Positions 34,464 through 43,692 of a stretch of DNA of 64,000 nt are shown here, one piece after another. Each line of letters starts with the position of its first letter. Within the stretch, counting starts at the first letter, position 1. The stretch lies in the NCBI GenBank assembly GCA_002327445.1, contig DCWA01000034.1, forward strand, positions 62,001 to 126,000, written 5' to 3'. Both the position numbers and the translations under genes were made by a program. The stretch is from Desulfobacteraceae bacterium UBA2174. Its GTDB lineage: Bacteria > Desulfobacterota > Desulfobacteria > Desulfobacterales > UBA2174. The notes under the pieces are model-generated. The model worked only from the letters and a program-made list of their open reading frames with translations, was not told where the DNA came from and ran no database searches.

Positions 34464-35549
34464 TTACTTTTTGGGTTGTGGAATGATCACCGGGTGGACT
34501 TCGTGCTTCTTGGCCATGTTGGCCAGCTGCTCCTGGGTCAGCGGGGTGCCGTAGCCTACGTACTGGACCGGGGGTTTGAGGGGATTTTCGACCGGCACCC
34601 ACTTGCCGTCCACCCAGTCATCGTAGGCGCAGCCGTAATCCACTCCGTCAACCACCGGAATCACCCCCTTGAGGTTGACCGTGTTGCCGGCTTCATGCCA
34701 CGTGAGCTTCAAGGCGCCCTTCTGGACCCGGGAGACGATCTCGGTGGCGTGGCAGCTTTCGCAGTTGCGTCCCGGCTTCATGATCGAATGGCTCATGTGG
34801 GGCGCGAACATGAGAAAGGTCTTGTTTTTGCCGATGAGAAAGTTTTGCATGGTGGCGGAGGTGACCTTGCCCTCGTAGTTCATCAGAAACATCCATCCGG
34901 AAACCGGCCGGGCCTTGCGCTCGCCGGTTTTGGCCATGTGGTCGAAATGGCAGTTGGTGCATGAAACCACGTGCCGCACGTGGCAGGCCTTGCAGTCGAG
35001 GCGATCCTTGTGAACGGTGTGGGACTCGGTCGGCTTGACTTCTTCGTGGCAGTTCTCGCAGGCCGTTTCCATGGCTCCGGGCTGCTTCATGGAGTGATAG
35101 TCCGTGCCGTCCCCGTGCATTTCCCGGTCCGTGTGGCAGTCCGAACACACCATGCCCTGGGCGATATGGACGTCATCCTGCTGGGCCTTGTGGTCGATGG
35201 CGATCATCGATTTCTCGCGGGCGTGGCAGTTGAGGCACATGCTCACTTTGGAGGCCGCGTCCTTGGTGTAGGAAAGGCGCTTGCATTCCTTCTGGGTCGT
35301 CTCGGTCTTGTGGCAGATATCGCAGCCGCCGTTGTGACAGCCCTTGCACTTGAGATTGTCGTAGGGCACTCCGGTGATCGTTTCCATCCCTCCCCGGGCC
35401 GATTCGTACCAGTAGCTCATTCCCCGGGCCGTGTAATGGAGGCTTTTCAAATAAAAACAGTCCGTGATTTCCTGAGCCCCGGCGGTCGCGCCCGCGAAAA
35501 CCACGGCGAGAACGGCAACCGCTGCAATAAGGAATCGCCTCCTGTTCAT
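34464..35549 (-). CDS. Periplasmic octahaem c-type cytochrome
   Basis: 361 residues. A signal peptide (MNRRRFLIAAVAVLAVVFAG..., cut near residue 26) and eight CxxCH haem sites at about residues 68, 76, 105, 135, 164, 186, 197 and 263. Two pairs are close together (68/76, 186/197), giving a dense haem core. The C-terminal 90 residues lack haems and are rich in Trp/Tyr/Pro. The spacing resembles the octahaem family that includes hydroxylamine-oxidoreductase-like and tetrathionate-reductase-like proteins. I cannot tell catalytic enzyme from electron conduit. A sigma-54-type promoter lies 85 bases upstream, and a sigma-54 activator gene is divergent. Confidence 0.85.
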   Translation of the reverse strand: MNRRRFLIAAVAVLAVVFAGATAGAQEITDCFYLKSLHYTARGMSYWYESARGGMETITGVPYDNLKCKGCHNGGCDICHKTETTQKECKRLSYTKDAASKVSMCLNCHAREKSMIAIDHKAQQDDVHIAQGMVCSDCHTDREMHGDGTDYHSMKQPGAMETACENCHEEVKPTESHTVHKDRLDCKACHVRHVVSCTNCHFDHMAKTGERKARPVSGWMFLMNYEGKVTSATMQNFLIGKNKTFLMFAPHMSHSIMKPGRNCESCHATEIVSRVQKGALKLTWHEAGNTVNLKGVIPVVDGVDYGCAYDDWVDGKWVPVENPLKPPVQYVGYGTPLTQEQLANMAKKHEVHPVIIPQPKK

Positions 35550-35633
35550 GTCTCCCCCTCGTCTTTTTTAATGGAGTTTTGAGCATCGATGCTGTAAAAG
35601 CAGGTCATATGCATTATCAGATATCAAAACGTT

Positions 35634-35649
35634 AGCAACGGATATGCCA
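35634..35649 (-). promoter_or_regulatory. Sigma-54-type promoter of the octahaem cytochrome
   Basis: Minus strand TGGCAT-N5-TTGCT, with ten bases between GG and GC, essentially the same core as the hsp20 promoter at 2792. Predicted start near 35623, leader about 75 bases. It lies in the 333-base gap between the cytochrome and the divergent sigma-54 activator, so the activator's binding sites are expected between 35660 and 35880. I saw no clear long palindrome there. Confidence 0.7.
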
Positions 35650-35882
35650 AGATTCTCTGCCCTTCGGTGGAAAACACAACCCACTGAAAATCAAACGGAT
35701 ACAGTAATTTCAAAAACAAGACTACCTAGGGCGTAGATCGATGCAGGGAACAATCCGCACCGATTGATCTCAGAGGTCGGAAACGCTTTGCATCTTGATT
35801 CCTTCTCAGCGATCATTTTGCCCTGCACGGTGGTTTCGAGCTGTTCATCCGGACACATGATCGCCAGGGGAGGTCACAGGGC

Positions 35883-37223
35883 ATGAGTCCGCATTCCATC
35901 CAGGCCGTCAGGCCGAATCAGATCATTCTGGACAGCATCGCCGAGGGCGTGTTCACCGTCGACCTGGACTTCCGGATAACTTCATTCAACCGCGCCGCCG
36001 AGCGAATCACCGGCATCGACCGGCAGGCGGCCCTGGGCCAGTCCTGCCGCGGCATTTTCAAGGCGAGCGTCTGCGAAACCGGGTGCCTGTTGCGGCAGGT
36101 GCTGGAGAGCGGCGCGGCCATCGTGGACCGCCCGATTCACATCGTCCGGGGAGACGACCGGCGGATTCCCATCAACGTCAACGCCGCTCTGTTGAAGAAC
36201 GCCGAAGGGGATCTGATCGGAGGGGTGGAGACCTTTCGCGATCTCACCACGGAGGATCGGCTGCGGCGGGCGCTGCAGCGGCGGTCCTCCTTTGACGACA
36301 TCATCAGCAAGAATGACAGGATGCAGCGGATCTTCGACATCCTGCCCCGCATCGCGGACAGCGGGAGCACCGTTCTGATCCATGGCGCCAGCGGTACGGG
36401 CAAGGAACTGGTGGCGCGCGCGATCCATTGCCACAGCCCCAAGCGCAAGGGGCCTTTCATCGCCGTCAACTGCGGCGCCCTCCCCGACACCCTGTGCGAG
36501 TCGGAGCTGTTCGGCTACAAGGCCGGGGCTTTTACCGACGCCAAACACGACAAGCCCGGGCGGTTCGCCCGGGCCGAAAACGGCACGATCTTCCTGGACG
36601 AGATCGGCGACATCTCGCCGATGGTGCAAAGCCGGCTGCTGAGGGTTCTTGAGGAGCGGGTCTACGAGCCCCTCGGCTCGACCCAGAGCGTGCGCACCAA
36701 CGCACGAATCCTCACCGCCACCCACCGCGACCTCGCCGGACAGGTCGAAGGCGGCCGTTTTCGGCAGGACCTCTACTTTCGCATCAACGTGATCCGTCTC
36801 AATTTGCCCCCCCTTTGCGAACGCCGGGAGGATATACCGCTGTTGGTGGATCACTTCCTCGAATATTTCAACCGGATCCATCCCTGCAAGCCCCACGGTG
36901 TCGCCCCCGAGGCCATGGCGGCTCTGATGGCCTACAACTGGCCGGGCAACGTGCGGGAGCTCAAGAACGCCATCGAACAGGCGGTGGTGCTCTGTCCGGG
37001 AAATCGGATCGAAGTCCACCACCTGCCCGAGCCGGTTGTCCCGGAGCCGAATCATGTGCTTCCCGCCGCCGGCTTGACGCTCCGGGAAATCGAAAAGCGC
37101 GCCATCGAGTTGGCGCTGCAACGCAACGAAAACCGGCCGGTGGCCACCGCCCGGGAGCTGGGTATCGACAAGAACACCCTGCGCCGCAAGATCAAGCGCT
37201 TCGGTATCGCCGTCCCCGCCTAA
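35883..37223 (+). CDS. PAS-domain sigma-54-dependent transcriptional activator
   Basis: 446 residues. PAS sensor (about 12-125) with cysteines 55, 64 and 68 (C-x8-C-x3-C). AAA+ domain: Walker A GASGTGKE (168-175), Walker B GTIFLDE (234-240), and FRQDLYFRINVIRLNLPPL. The sigma-54 contact loop reads GAFTDA (215-220) instead of GAFTGA. C-terminal Fis-type HTH (VATARELGIDKNTLRRKIKRF). There is no receiver domain, so the PAS must sense directly, possibly redox or metal through the cysteines. The likely target is the divergent octahaem cytochrome with its sigma-54 promoter. It overlaps the convergent methyltransferase gene by four bases. Confidence 0.88.
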   Translation: MSPHSIQAVRPNQIILDSIAEGVFTVDLDFRITSFNRAAERITGIDRQAALGQSCRGIFKASVCETGCLLRQVLESGAAIVDRPIHIVRGDDRRIPINVNAALLKNAEGDLIGGVETFRDLTTEDRLRRALQRRSSFDDIISKNDRMQRIFDILPRIADSGSTVLIHGASGTGKELVARAIHCHSPKRKGPFIAVNCGALPDTLCESELFGYKAGAFTDAKHDKPGRFARAENGTIFLDEIGDISPMVQSRLLRVLEERVYEPLGSTQSVRTNARILTATHRDLAGQVEGGRFRQDLYFRINVIRLNLPPLCERREDIPLLVDHFLEYFNRIHPCKPHGVAPEAMAALMAYNWPGNVRELKNAIEQAVVLCPGNRIEVHHLPEPVVPEPNHVLPAAGLTLREIEKRAIELALQRNENRPVATARELGIDKNTLRRKIKRFGIAVPA

Positions 37224-38683
37224 TCCGTTCCGCAACCGCCAATGGCCAGGCTCTTGGGAAAGAGACTGGCGATCCGGCCCTGCTCCTCGCCATAGAACCC
37301 CATGCCGAGCACCGCCTCTTGGTATCCCACCAGCACGTAGCCGGTGCCGTCGCAGTTCGCCAGCTGATCGGCCGATGGCGTGAACGCCTCGCGCCGCAGG
37401 TAGGCGTCCCGCTGGTCGGCGGTGGCGGCGATGCGGTTGCGTGCCGCCAGGGGGCCGAAGGCGGCGGCCGCCCCGGTGGTGAGGATGGGATAGCGAGGCC
37501 GCAGGTGGATGCATTTGAGACCGCTGGTCTGTTCGGGGAGGTTTGGCGGGCGGTGGCTCGCGGCGGCGAGAAACCCCACCTGGGCTTTGTTCTCCAGAAA
37601 AATCAGTCCGGCCCAGGTATCGGGGGCGATGCCGAAACGGTCGGTCAACAGCTTCAAGGCGCTCTCGCCGCGGCCGCTGATATGTTGGTACCCGCCCGGA
37701 TGGGCGCGTTCGCCGATGGGAGACGGCTCCGCTTCCTCCTCCGGGGGGCCCGCGATGCGCTCCAGCAGGGCAATGAAGAAGCCGCCGGTGTCGTTGTGGT
37801 GGGGCCAGATGCGTCGCGCGGCCGCCAGGTCCGGTAAAAAAGTTGTCCGGTCCCATTCGGTGAGGCCCTCGGTGGTTCTGAGGCCCTCGACAGCAAAAGG
37901 CAAGATGCGCAGGCGGCCGTCGAACTGCTTGAGGACGGCATCCACCACCGCCTCGTTTTCCTCCGGTGCGTAGGTGCAGGTGCTGTAAACGATCCGGCCG
38001 CCCACCCGGCACCGGCGCACCGCCTGGGACAGGAGCAGGATCTGTTTGCGCTGAAACCGGTGGTAGGGCGGCCGGTCGCGGCCTGACCTGTCCATCGCCC
38101 GGCGGCTGGTTCCCTCGCAGGAGCAGGGCGCATCCACCAGGATCCGGTCGAAGGGGCCGGTGCGGGGCGGATAATTGACCCCGTCGTGGCAGGTGATGGT
38201 GACGTTGAAGAGCCCGAGGCGGTCGATACTCTGGCGCAGGGGGCCGAGGCGGCCGCAGTCGAGGTCGTTTCCCACCACGGTACCGCGGTTGTCCATGGCC
38301 ACGGCGCATTGGACGGTCTTGTTGCCCGGGGCCGCGCACAGGTCCAGGACCCGGTGGGCCGTTTCCGGGGCCAGCACCCGGGCCGGGATCATGGCACTGG
38401 CCTCCTGGATCTGGAAATGGCCGGCAAGATAGGTCCAATGCCTGCCCAGGCTGCTTTGTTCGGCCGGGACCCGGAAAGCGCCCGGAGCCCAGGGCAGGGG
38501 GCGGGGGTCGAAGCCCTCGGAACCCAGCCGCGCGGCCAACCGCTGGGGGCTGGTGCGCAGGGAATTGGTCCAGAAGAAACGGGGCAGGGGGCTGCGGCAG
38601 GCTTCTTCGAAGGCGGCCGGATCGTCGACGATATCGTGATAGCGTTGAAACAAAGGAGCTGACGTCAAGGGGGAACCTTCCAT
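37220..38683 (-). CDS. RsmB/RsmF-family RNA (cytosine-C5) methyltransferase
   Basis: 487 residues. The N-terminal part binds rRNA; SAM site VLDLCAAPGNKTVQCAVAM; catalytic cysteines in ILVDAPCSCEGTSRR and VYSTCTYAPEENE. A C-terminal about 170-residue domain (after residue 310) resembles the RsmF tail with a PUA-like fold. It makes 5-methylcytosine in 16S rRNA. The 260-base gap upstream (38684-38944) holds only a small GGCTCC/GGAGCC hairpin. Confidence 0.85.
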   Translation of the reverse strand: MEGSPLTSAPLFQRYHDIVDDPAAFEEACRSPLPRFFWTNSLRTSPQRLAARLGSEGFDPRPLPWAPGAFRVPAEQSSLGRHWTYLAGHFQIQEASAMIPARVLAPETAHRVLDLCAAPGNKTVQCAVAMDNRGTVVGNDLDCGRLGPLRQSIDRLGLFNVTITCHDGVNYPPRTGPFDRILVDAPCSCEGTSRRAMDRSGRDRPPYHRFQRKQILLLSQAVRRCRVGGRIVYSTCTYAPEENEAVVDAVLKQFDGRLRILPFAVEGLRTTEGLTEWDRTTFLPDLAAARRIWPHHNDTGGFFIALLERIAGPPEEEAEPSPIGERAHPGGYQHISGRGESALKLLTDRFGIAPDTWAGLIFLENKAQVGFLAAASHRPPNLPEQTSGLKCIHLRPRYPILTTGAAAAFGPLAARNRIAATADQRDAYLRREAFTPSADQLANCDGTGYVLVGYQEAVLGMGFYGEEQGRIASLFPKSLAIGGCGTD

Positions 38684-38944
38684 CCCGGTGTTTGCCGGTC
38701 ATTTTTCGTACCCGGCGGTGGAGTGACCGCCGGGGCTGCGATTTTATCGGGAGGGTTCTTTTACCCGTGACCCGGTAGGGTGTCAAGGTGATGGCCCTGA
38801 TCCGAGTTGCCTTTTGAATATTGACGCTCTATTTTGTTTTTTATGGCTCCACCCGGAGCCTTTATGGAGAAGCTGAGATATGCCCCGGCCGCTGGGGGAA
38901 AGTGGCCCGTTTCGCAAATCCGAATCAAGACGCTGGAGGATACC

Positions 38945-39466
38945 ATGGGGGGCGAGGCACTGATCGTGGTGGATATGCTCAACGATTTCATCGAGGAAAA
39001 CGGCGCCCTGGACTGCGGACCGACCGCCCGGGCCATCGTTCCCGTTGTGGCCCGGCTCATCGAGAGCCATCGAAAGTCGGGAAATCCGGTGATCTTTCTT
39101 GCCGATGCCCATGCGCCGGACGACAAGGAGTTCGAGAGGTTTCCTCCCCACTGCATCGCCGGCACCCGAGGGGCCCGGATTGTCGCCGAACTGGCACCAA
39201 AAAACGGCGAGACTGTGATTTCCAAAACGCGCTACAGCGGTTTCTACGGCACCGACCTGGAGCAGGTCTTGAAGGCCACCGGGGTGGATACGGTGGAAGT
39301 CGTGGGGGTCTGCACCTCGATTTGCGTCATGGACACCGTTGGCGGCCTTGCCGACCGGGACTACCGCATCCGGGTGCCGGCAGCCGGGGTGGCGGATTTC
39401 GACCCCGAAATGCACGCTTTCGCCCTCCGGCGGATGAAACAGATCTACGGCGCCCAGATCGTTTGA
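38945..39466 (+). CDS. pncA: Nicotinamidase-like cysteine hydrolase
   Basis: 173 residues from ATG 38945 with GGAGG five bases upstream. Isochorismatase fold with triad Asp10 (VDMLNDF), Lys94 (VISKTRYSGF) and Cys127 (VCTSICVMDT). The metal-site pattern is nicotinamidase-like: Asp54/His56 in DAHAPDD and His69 in FPPHC. It would deamidate nicotinamide to nicotinate; pncB follows 80 bases later and uses that product, which strongly supports the assignment over other cysteine hydrolases. Confidence 0.75.
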   Translation: MGGEALIVVDMLNDFIEENGALDCGPTARAIVPVVARLIESHRKSGNPVIFLADAHAPDDKEFERFPPHCIAGTRGARIVAELAPKNGETVISKTRYSGFYGTDLEQVLKATGVDTVEVVGVCTSICVMDTVGGLADRDYRIRVPAAGVADFDPEMHAFALRRMKQIYGAQIV

Positions 39467-39546
39467 CCGGACCCCGGTCCTCCGCGACGCTTCCAACCCC
39501 ACCTCTTGATCGACAGCCGGCCCGAACGGGCCGCGGGAACAGACCC

Positions 39547-40908
39547 ATGACGACATCCTACAGCGAGGCCTCTCCGGAGCCGGGCGATCGCGTTCTGCCC
39601 CTCTTTACCGACCTGTACGAGTTGACCATGGCCGCCGGCTACCTGGCCCACGGGGTCACCGGCACGGCGACCTTTTCCGTCTATATCCGCGGGGCGGGGC
39701 TGCCCCGGGGTTTTTTAGTGGCCGCCGGGCTGGCGCCGGCGCTGGCCGAACTGGAGGATTTTCGCTTTCGCCGCGCCGACATCAACTACCTGGAACAAAC
39801 CGGCATCTTTCCGCGAGCCTTCCTGGATCGTCTGCCCCAGGTCCGCTTCACCGGAACGGTGCGGGCAATGCCCGAGGGGACGATCTTTTTTCCCGATGAG
39901 CCGCTGCTGGAGGTCACCGCGCCCATATTGGAGGCCCAGCTCCTGGAGACCTTCGTGCTCAACGCCGTCGGACTCCAGACCATGCTGGCCAGCAAGGCGG
40001 CACGCTGCATGCTGGTCGCTGGCGGCCGGCCCCTGGTGGATTTCGCCCTGCGGCGCACCCAGGGCCAGGATGCCGGCATGGCCTTCGCCCGGGCCTGCCA
40101 CATCGTGGGATTCGCCGCCACCAGCAACGTGAGGGCCGGCCGGGCTTACGGGATTCCCGTGTCCGGGACCATGGCCCATTCCTTTGTCACCGCCTTCGCC
40201 GACGAGGAGGCCGCCTTCCGCGCCTATGCCGAGGTGTTTCCCGACAGCTCGGTCTTTCTTATCGATACCTACGACACCGTGTCCGGAGCGCGTATCGCCG
40301 CCCGGGTGGGAAAGGATATGGCCGCCCGGGGCTACCGGCTTCAGGGGGTGCGACTGGACAGCGGCGACATGGTTGCCTTGAGCCGGCAGGTGCGCGCCAT
40401 CCTCGACGAAGCGGGGTTGCCCGAGGTCAAGATCTTCGCCAGCAGCGGTTTCGACGAATTCAAGATCGCCGATGCGCTGGCCGCCGGAGCCACCATCGAT
40501 GCCTTCGGCGTGGGGACCAAGGCCGGGGTGTCGGCGGACATGCCGTTCCTGGACATCGTCTACAAGATGGTGGTCTTCCAGGGCCGACCCATCCACAAGC
40601 GCTCGCCGGGCAAGGAGACCCTGGGGGGAGAAAAGCAGGTGTTCCGGCGCACCGACGGCGACGGCCGTTTCGCGGGAGACATCCTCGGCACCGCCGATGA
40701 GCACGTCGAAGGCGCTCAGCCGTTGCTGGAGGCGGTGATGACCGACGGCCGGATTTGCACCCCGTCACCGTCCCTGGAAGCGATCCGCCAGCACTGCCGG
40801 CGCCAGTTGGCCGGCCTGGATGAGGGATACCGGCGGATCCGCTCCCCGGCCGCCTACCCGGTGCAGGTCAGCGAGCGGCTCCGGGCCTTGCAGCAGGGGC
40901 TTCCCTGA
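39547..40908 (+). CDS. pncB: Nicotinate phosphoribosyltransferase
   Basis: 453 residues. LFTDLYELTMAAGYLAHG is the family opening; DFALRRTQGQDAG, ATSNVRAG and GTMAHSFVTAF carry substrate contacts (His for phospho-intermediate); RLDSGDMVAL and FGVGTKAGVS bind the ribosyl phosphate. It makes nicotinate mononucleotide from nicotinate and PRPP in NAD salvage. It forms a functional pair with the nicotinamidase before it; nadK lies 5 kb downstream but is separately transcribed. Confidence 0.93.
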   Translation: MTTSYSEASPEPGDRVLPLFTDLYELTMAAGYLAHGVTGTATFSVYIRGAGLPRGFLVAAGLAPALAELEDFRFRRADINYLEQTGIFPRAFLDRLPQVRFTGTVRAMPEGTIFFPDEPLLEVTAPILEAQLLETFVLNAVGLQTMLASKAARCMLVAGGRPLVDFALRRTQGQDAGMAFARACHIVGFAATSNVRAGRAYGIPVSGTMAHSFVTAFADEEAAFRAYAEVFPDSSVFLIDTYDTVSGARIAARVGKDMAARGYRLQGVRLDSGDMVALSRQVRAILDEAGLPEVKIFASSGFDEFKIADALAAGATIDAFGVGTKAGVSADMPFLDIVYKMVVFQGRPIHKRSPGKETLGGEKQVFRRTDGDGRFAGDILGTADEHVEGAQPLLEAVMTDGRICTPSPSLEAIRQHCRRQLAGLDEGYRRIRSPAAYPVQVSERLRALQQGLP

Positions 40909-40917
40909 GCCTGCCGA

Positions 40918-41625
40918 TCAAATTCCCAAGTAGGCTTTTTTCACGTCTTCGTTGACCAGGAGGTTGGCGGCCGTGTCGGTGAGGGTGATGCGGCCGGTCT
41001 CCATCACGTAGCCGCGGTGGGCGACCTGGAGGGCCATGTTGGCGTTCTGCTCCACCAAAAAGATCGTGGTGTTGTTTTCCTGGTTGATCTTGGTAATGAT
41101 TTCGAAGATTTGCTTGACCACCAGGGGCGCCAGGCCCAGGGACGGCTCGTCGAGCAGCAGCAGCCGGGGGCGGGCCATGAGGGCGCGGCTGATGGCCAGC
41201 ATCTGCTGCTCGCCGCCGGAGAGGGTGCCGCCGGCCTGGTGGCGGCGCTTGGCCAGGATGGGAAACAGGTCGTAGATGTAGTCGAGATCCTGATCGATGG
41301 CGGCCTTGTCCTTGCGCAGGAAGGCGCCCATATCGAGATTTTCGGCCACGGTGAGGTAGGGAAAGATGCGGCGACCTTCCGGTACCTGCACGATCCCCAG
41401 CGCCACGATGCGGTTGGTGGGCAGGTCCTGGATCTCGCGGCCTTCGAAGACGATGCGGCCGGTGCGGGGGGGCACGACCCCGCAGATGCTCATCAAGGCG
41501 GTGGACTTGCCGGCGCCGTTGGCCCCGATGAGGCAGATGATCTCACCGGCGCCGATCTCGATGCTGATCCCTTTCAGGGCCTGGATGTTGCCGTAGTAGG
41601 TCTTTATGTCGTCGATCTGCAGCAT
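40918..41625 (-). CDS. livF: Branched-chain amino-acid ABC transporter ATPase LivF
   Basis: 235 residues. Walker A IGANGAGKST, signature LSGGEQQMLAISRAL, Walker B LLLLDEPSLGLAPLV. Last gene of livK-H-M-G-F on the minus strand. One of the two ATPases powering uptake of leucine/isoleucine/valine or related substrates. It ends ten bases from the convergent pncB. Confidence 0.93.
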   Translation of the reverse strand: MLQIDDIKTYYGNIQALKGISIEIGAGEIICLIGANGAGKSTALMSICGVVPPRTGRIVFEGREIQDLPTNRIVALGIVQVPEGRRIFPYLTVAENLDMGAFLRKDKAAIDQDLDYIYDLFPILAKRRHQAGGTLSGGEQQMLAISRALMARPRLLLLDEPSLGLAPLVVKQIFEIITKINQENNTTIFLVEQNANMALQVAHRGYVMETGRITLTDTAANLLVNEDVKKAYLGI

Positions 41626-41646
41626 GCGTCTTTCGCCAAATTCTTC

Positions 41647-42444
41647 TCAGGCCACGTATTCTTCGCCCAGGTAGGCCTTGATGACCACCGGGTCGTTCTT
41701 GATCCGCCCCGGGGCGCCCTCCGCGATTTTCCGGCCGTAATCCATTACGTAGATGCGGTCCGAGAGGCTCATCACCAGCTTCATGTCGTGTTCGATGAGC
41801 AGGATCGAGACGTTTTCGGTTTCCCGCAGGCGCAGAATCAGCTGGTCCAGCTCATGGGTTTCATGGGGGTTCATGCCGGCCGCCGGTTCGTCCAGCAGCA
41901 GCAGAAACGGCTCGGTGGCCAGGGCACGAGCGATTTCCAGGCGCCGCTGGGCCCCGTAGGGCAGGTTCTTGGCCAAGTCGTTGACGAAGCTTTCCAGGCC
42001 GATCTTTTCCAGGATCCGGTAGCTGTCCATCGCCGCTTGGCGCTCCTCGCTGACCGTATGCGGCGGCCGGAACACCGCCCCTGCAATCCCGGATCGCAGC
42101 CGGCAGTGACGACCGATCATCACGTTTTCCAGCACGGTCATCTGCTGGAAGAGGCGGATATTCTGGAAAGTGCGCGCCAGCCCGAGTTCGGTGACCCGGT
42201 TGGGCTTCAGGCCGTTGATGCGCTTGGACCCACCGCCGGGGGGATGGATGTGGATGTCGCCTTCGGTGGGTGTGTAGAGGCCGGTGATGCAGTTGAAAAA
42301 GGTGGTCTTGCCCGCGCCGTTGGGGCCGATGAGGGCCACGATTTCGCCGCGGTGGATCATCAGATCGAGGCGATCCACGGCCCGCAGACCGCCAAAATCC
42401 ATGCTCATGCCATCGACTTCGAGAATCGGTTCCGTCGGTGTCAA
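41647..42444 (-). CDS. livG: Branched-chain amino-acid ABC transporter ATPase LivG
   Basis: 265 residues. Walker A IGPNGAGKTTFFNCI, a degenerate signature LPYGAQRRLEIARALA, Walker B LLLLDEPAAGMNP. LGLARTFQNIRLFQQMTVLENVM is typical of LivG, as is the C-terminal GAPGRIKNDPVVIKAYLGEE. It is cotranscribed between livM (one base gap) and livF. Confidence 0.94.
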   Translation of the reverse strand: MTPTEPILEVDGMSMDFGGLRAVDRLDLMIHRGEIVALIGPNGAGKTTFFNCITGLYTPTEGDIHIHPPGGGSKRINGLKPNRVTELGLARTFQNIRLFQQMTVLENVMIGRHCRLRSGIAGAVFRPPHTVSEERQAAMDSYRILEKIGLESFVNDLAKNLPYGAQRRLEIARALATEPFLLLLDEPAAGMNPHETHELDQLILRLRETENVSILLIEHDMKLVMSLSDRIYVMDYGRKIAEGAPGRIKNDPVVIKAYLGEEYVA

Positions 42445-42445
42445 T

Positions 42446-43666
42446 CTACTTGTCCCCGCTGTCAGGGCCTTCGAACTGGTAGGTGCGGCGCACGTTGCTG
42501 ACGATTCCGCCCGGCCGGAAGACCATCATCAGTACCAGAACGACGCCGAAGGTCAGGATGCGGTATTCGGCGAAGGCCCGCAGGTACTCGGGCAGCAGCA
42601 CGAGCACCAGGGCTCCGAGCACGACGCCGGTGATGGAGCCCATGCCGCCGAGGACCACGATGCACAGGATGTTGATGGATTCCCAGATGGTGAAGCTGGC
42701 CGGGTTGATGAACGTGGTCTTGGCGGCGAAAATCACCCCGGCCAGGCCGGCCCACGTGGCCCCGAGGGCGAAGGCGGTGAGCTTGGTGCGGGTCTTGTCC
42801 ACTCCCATGGCCTGGCAGGCGATCTCGTCCTCGCGCAGGGCGAGCCAGGCTCGGCCGATGCGTGAATTCTGCAGGCGGTTGACCATGAAGATGGTAAAGA
42901 CCGCCAGGGCCACCACGATGAAGTAGATGTAGCGGGCATGGGCCTCCAGGGAGAACGCGACGCCGAAGAGCCCCGGCCGGGGAATGTTGGAAATGCCGCT
43001 GGGGCCGAAGGAGAACTCGTTCCAGTTCTCCAGGACGAGGCGGATGATTTCACCGAATCCCAGGGTGACGATGGCCAGGTAGTCGCCCCGGAGCCGCAGC
43101 ACGGGAAAGCCCAGCAGGATGCCGAAGCCGGCCCCGAGAGCCGCTCCAATGGGCAGGCAGACCCAGAAATTGAGCCCGAAATGGTGGTTGAGCAGGGCGT
43201 AGGTGTAGGCGCCCACGGCGTAAAAGGCCACGTAGCCCAGGTCGAGAAGGCCGGCCACCCCCACCACGATGTTTAGCCCCAGGCCGAGCATGATGTACAT
43301 GAAGGCCGTGGTCATGATGTTGACCTGGTACATCGAGACGAGGAAGGGGAACACCACCACCGCCACGGCCAACAAGGTGAGGGCCGGAAGAAAAATGCGG
43401 CGTTCCTGGCCGATGCGCTGGAAGATCGACAACCGGGGACCGGCGCCTTCCCGCTGGCGCCGGATGCCCTGCTCCTTGCGCCGGATCATGTAGCGCCAGA
43501 CGAAGGAGAGCAGGAAACTGCCCGCGCCGATGGCGATCATGTTGTGCCAGCGCCACTCGACGACGTTCTCCACGGTGTTGACCCGGATGACCATGATGGG
43601 AAAGGTCAGAAACATGAACCAGATCGACACGAGGACCGATTTTCGGATTTCAATCAGGGGCGTCAT
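42446..43666 (-). CDS. livM: Branched-chain amino-acid ABC transporter permease LivM
   Basis: 406 residues. Two extra N-terminal membrane segments and a basic linker (about 1-90) precede the conserved permease core: MLGLGLNIVVGVAGLLDLGYVAFYAVGAY, LRGDYLAIVTLGFGEIIRL and ALREDEIACQAMGVD. The long N terminus is like E. coli LivM. An upstream in-frame GTG about four codons earlier is possible. It pairs with LivH to form the membrane channel. Confidence 0.92.
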   Translation of the reverse strand: MTPLIEIRKSVLVSIWFMFLTFPIMVIRVNTVENVVEWRWHNMIAIGAGSFLLSFVWRYMIRRKEQGIRRQREGAGPRLSIFQRIGQERRIFLPALTLLAVAVVVFPFLVSMYQVNIMTTAFMYIMLGLGLNIVVGVAGLLDLGYVAFYAVGAYTYALLNHHFGLNFWVCLPIGAALGAGFGILLGFPVLRLRGDYLAIVTLGFGEIIRLVLENWNEFSFGPSGISNIPRPGLFGVAFSLEAHARYIYFIVVALAVFTIFMVNRLQNSRIGRAWLALREDEIACQAMGVDKTRTKLTAFALGATWAGLAGVIFAAKTTFINPASFTIWESINILCIVVLGGMGSITGVVLGALVLVLLPEYLRAFAEYRILTFGVVLVLMMVFRPGGIVSNVRRTYQFEGPDSGDK

Positions 43667-43692
43667 TTTGGGATTCACCGTTTGCTTCCGGC

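Noticed and set aside
35982..38786. A 934-codon minus-strand frame spanning the sigma-54 activator and the methyltransferase
   Set aside because: Crosses two real genes on opposite strands and reads as low-complexity Arg/Pro/Gly protein.
38845..38863. GGCTCC/GGAGCC hairpin as terminator before the nicotinamidase gene
   Set aside because: Only three T follow on the plus strand and A-rich DNA follows on the minus strand; stem of six is too weak to claim.
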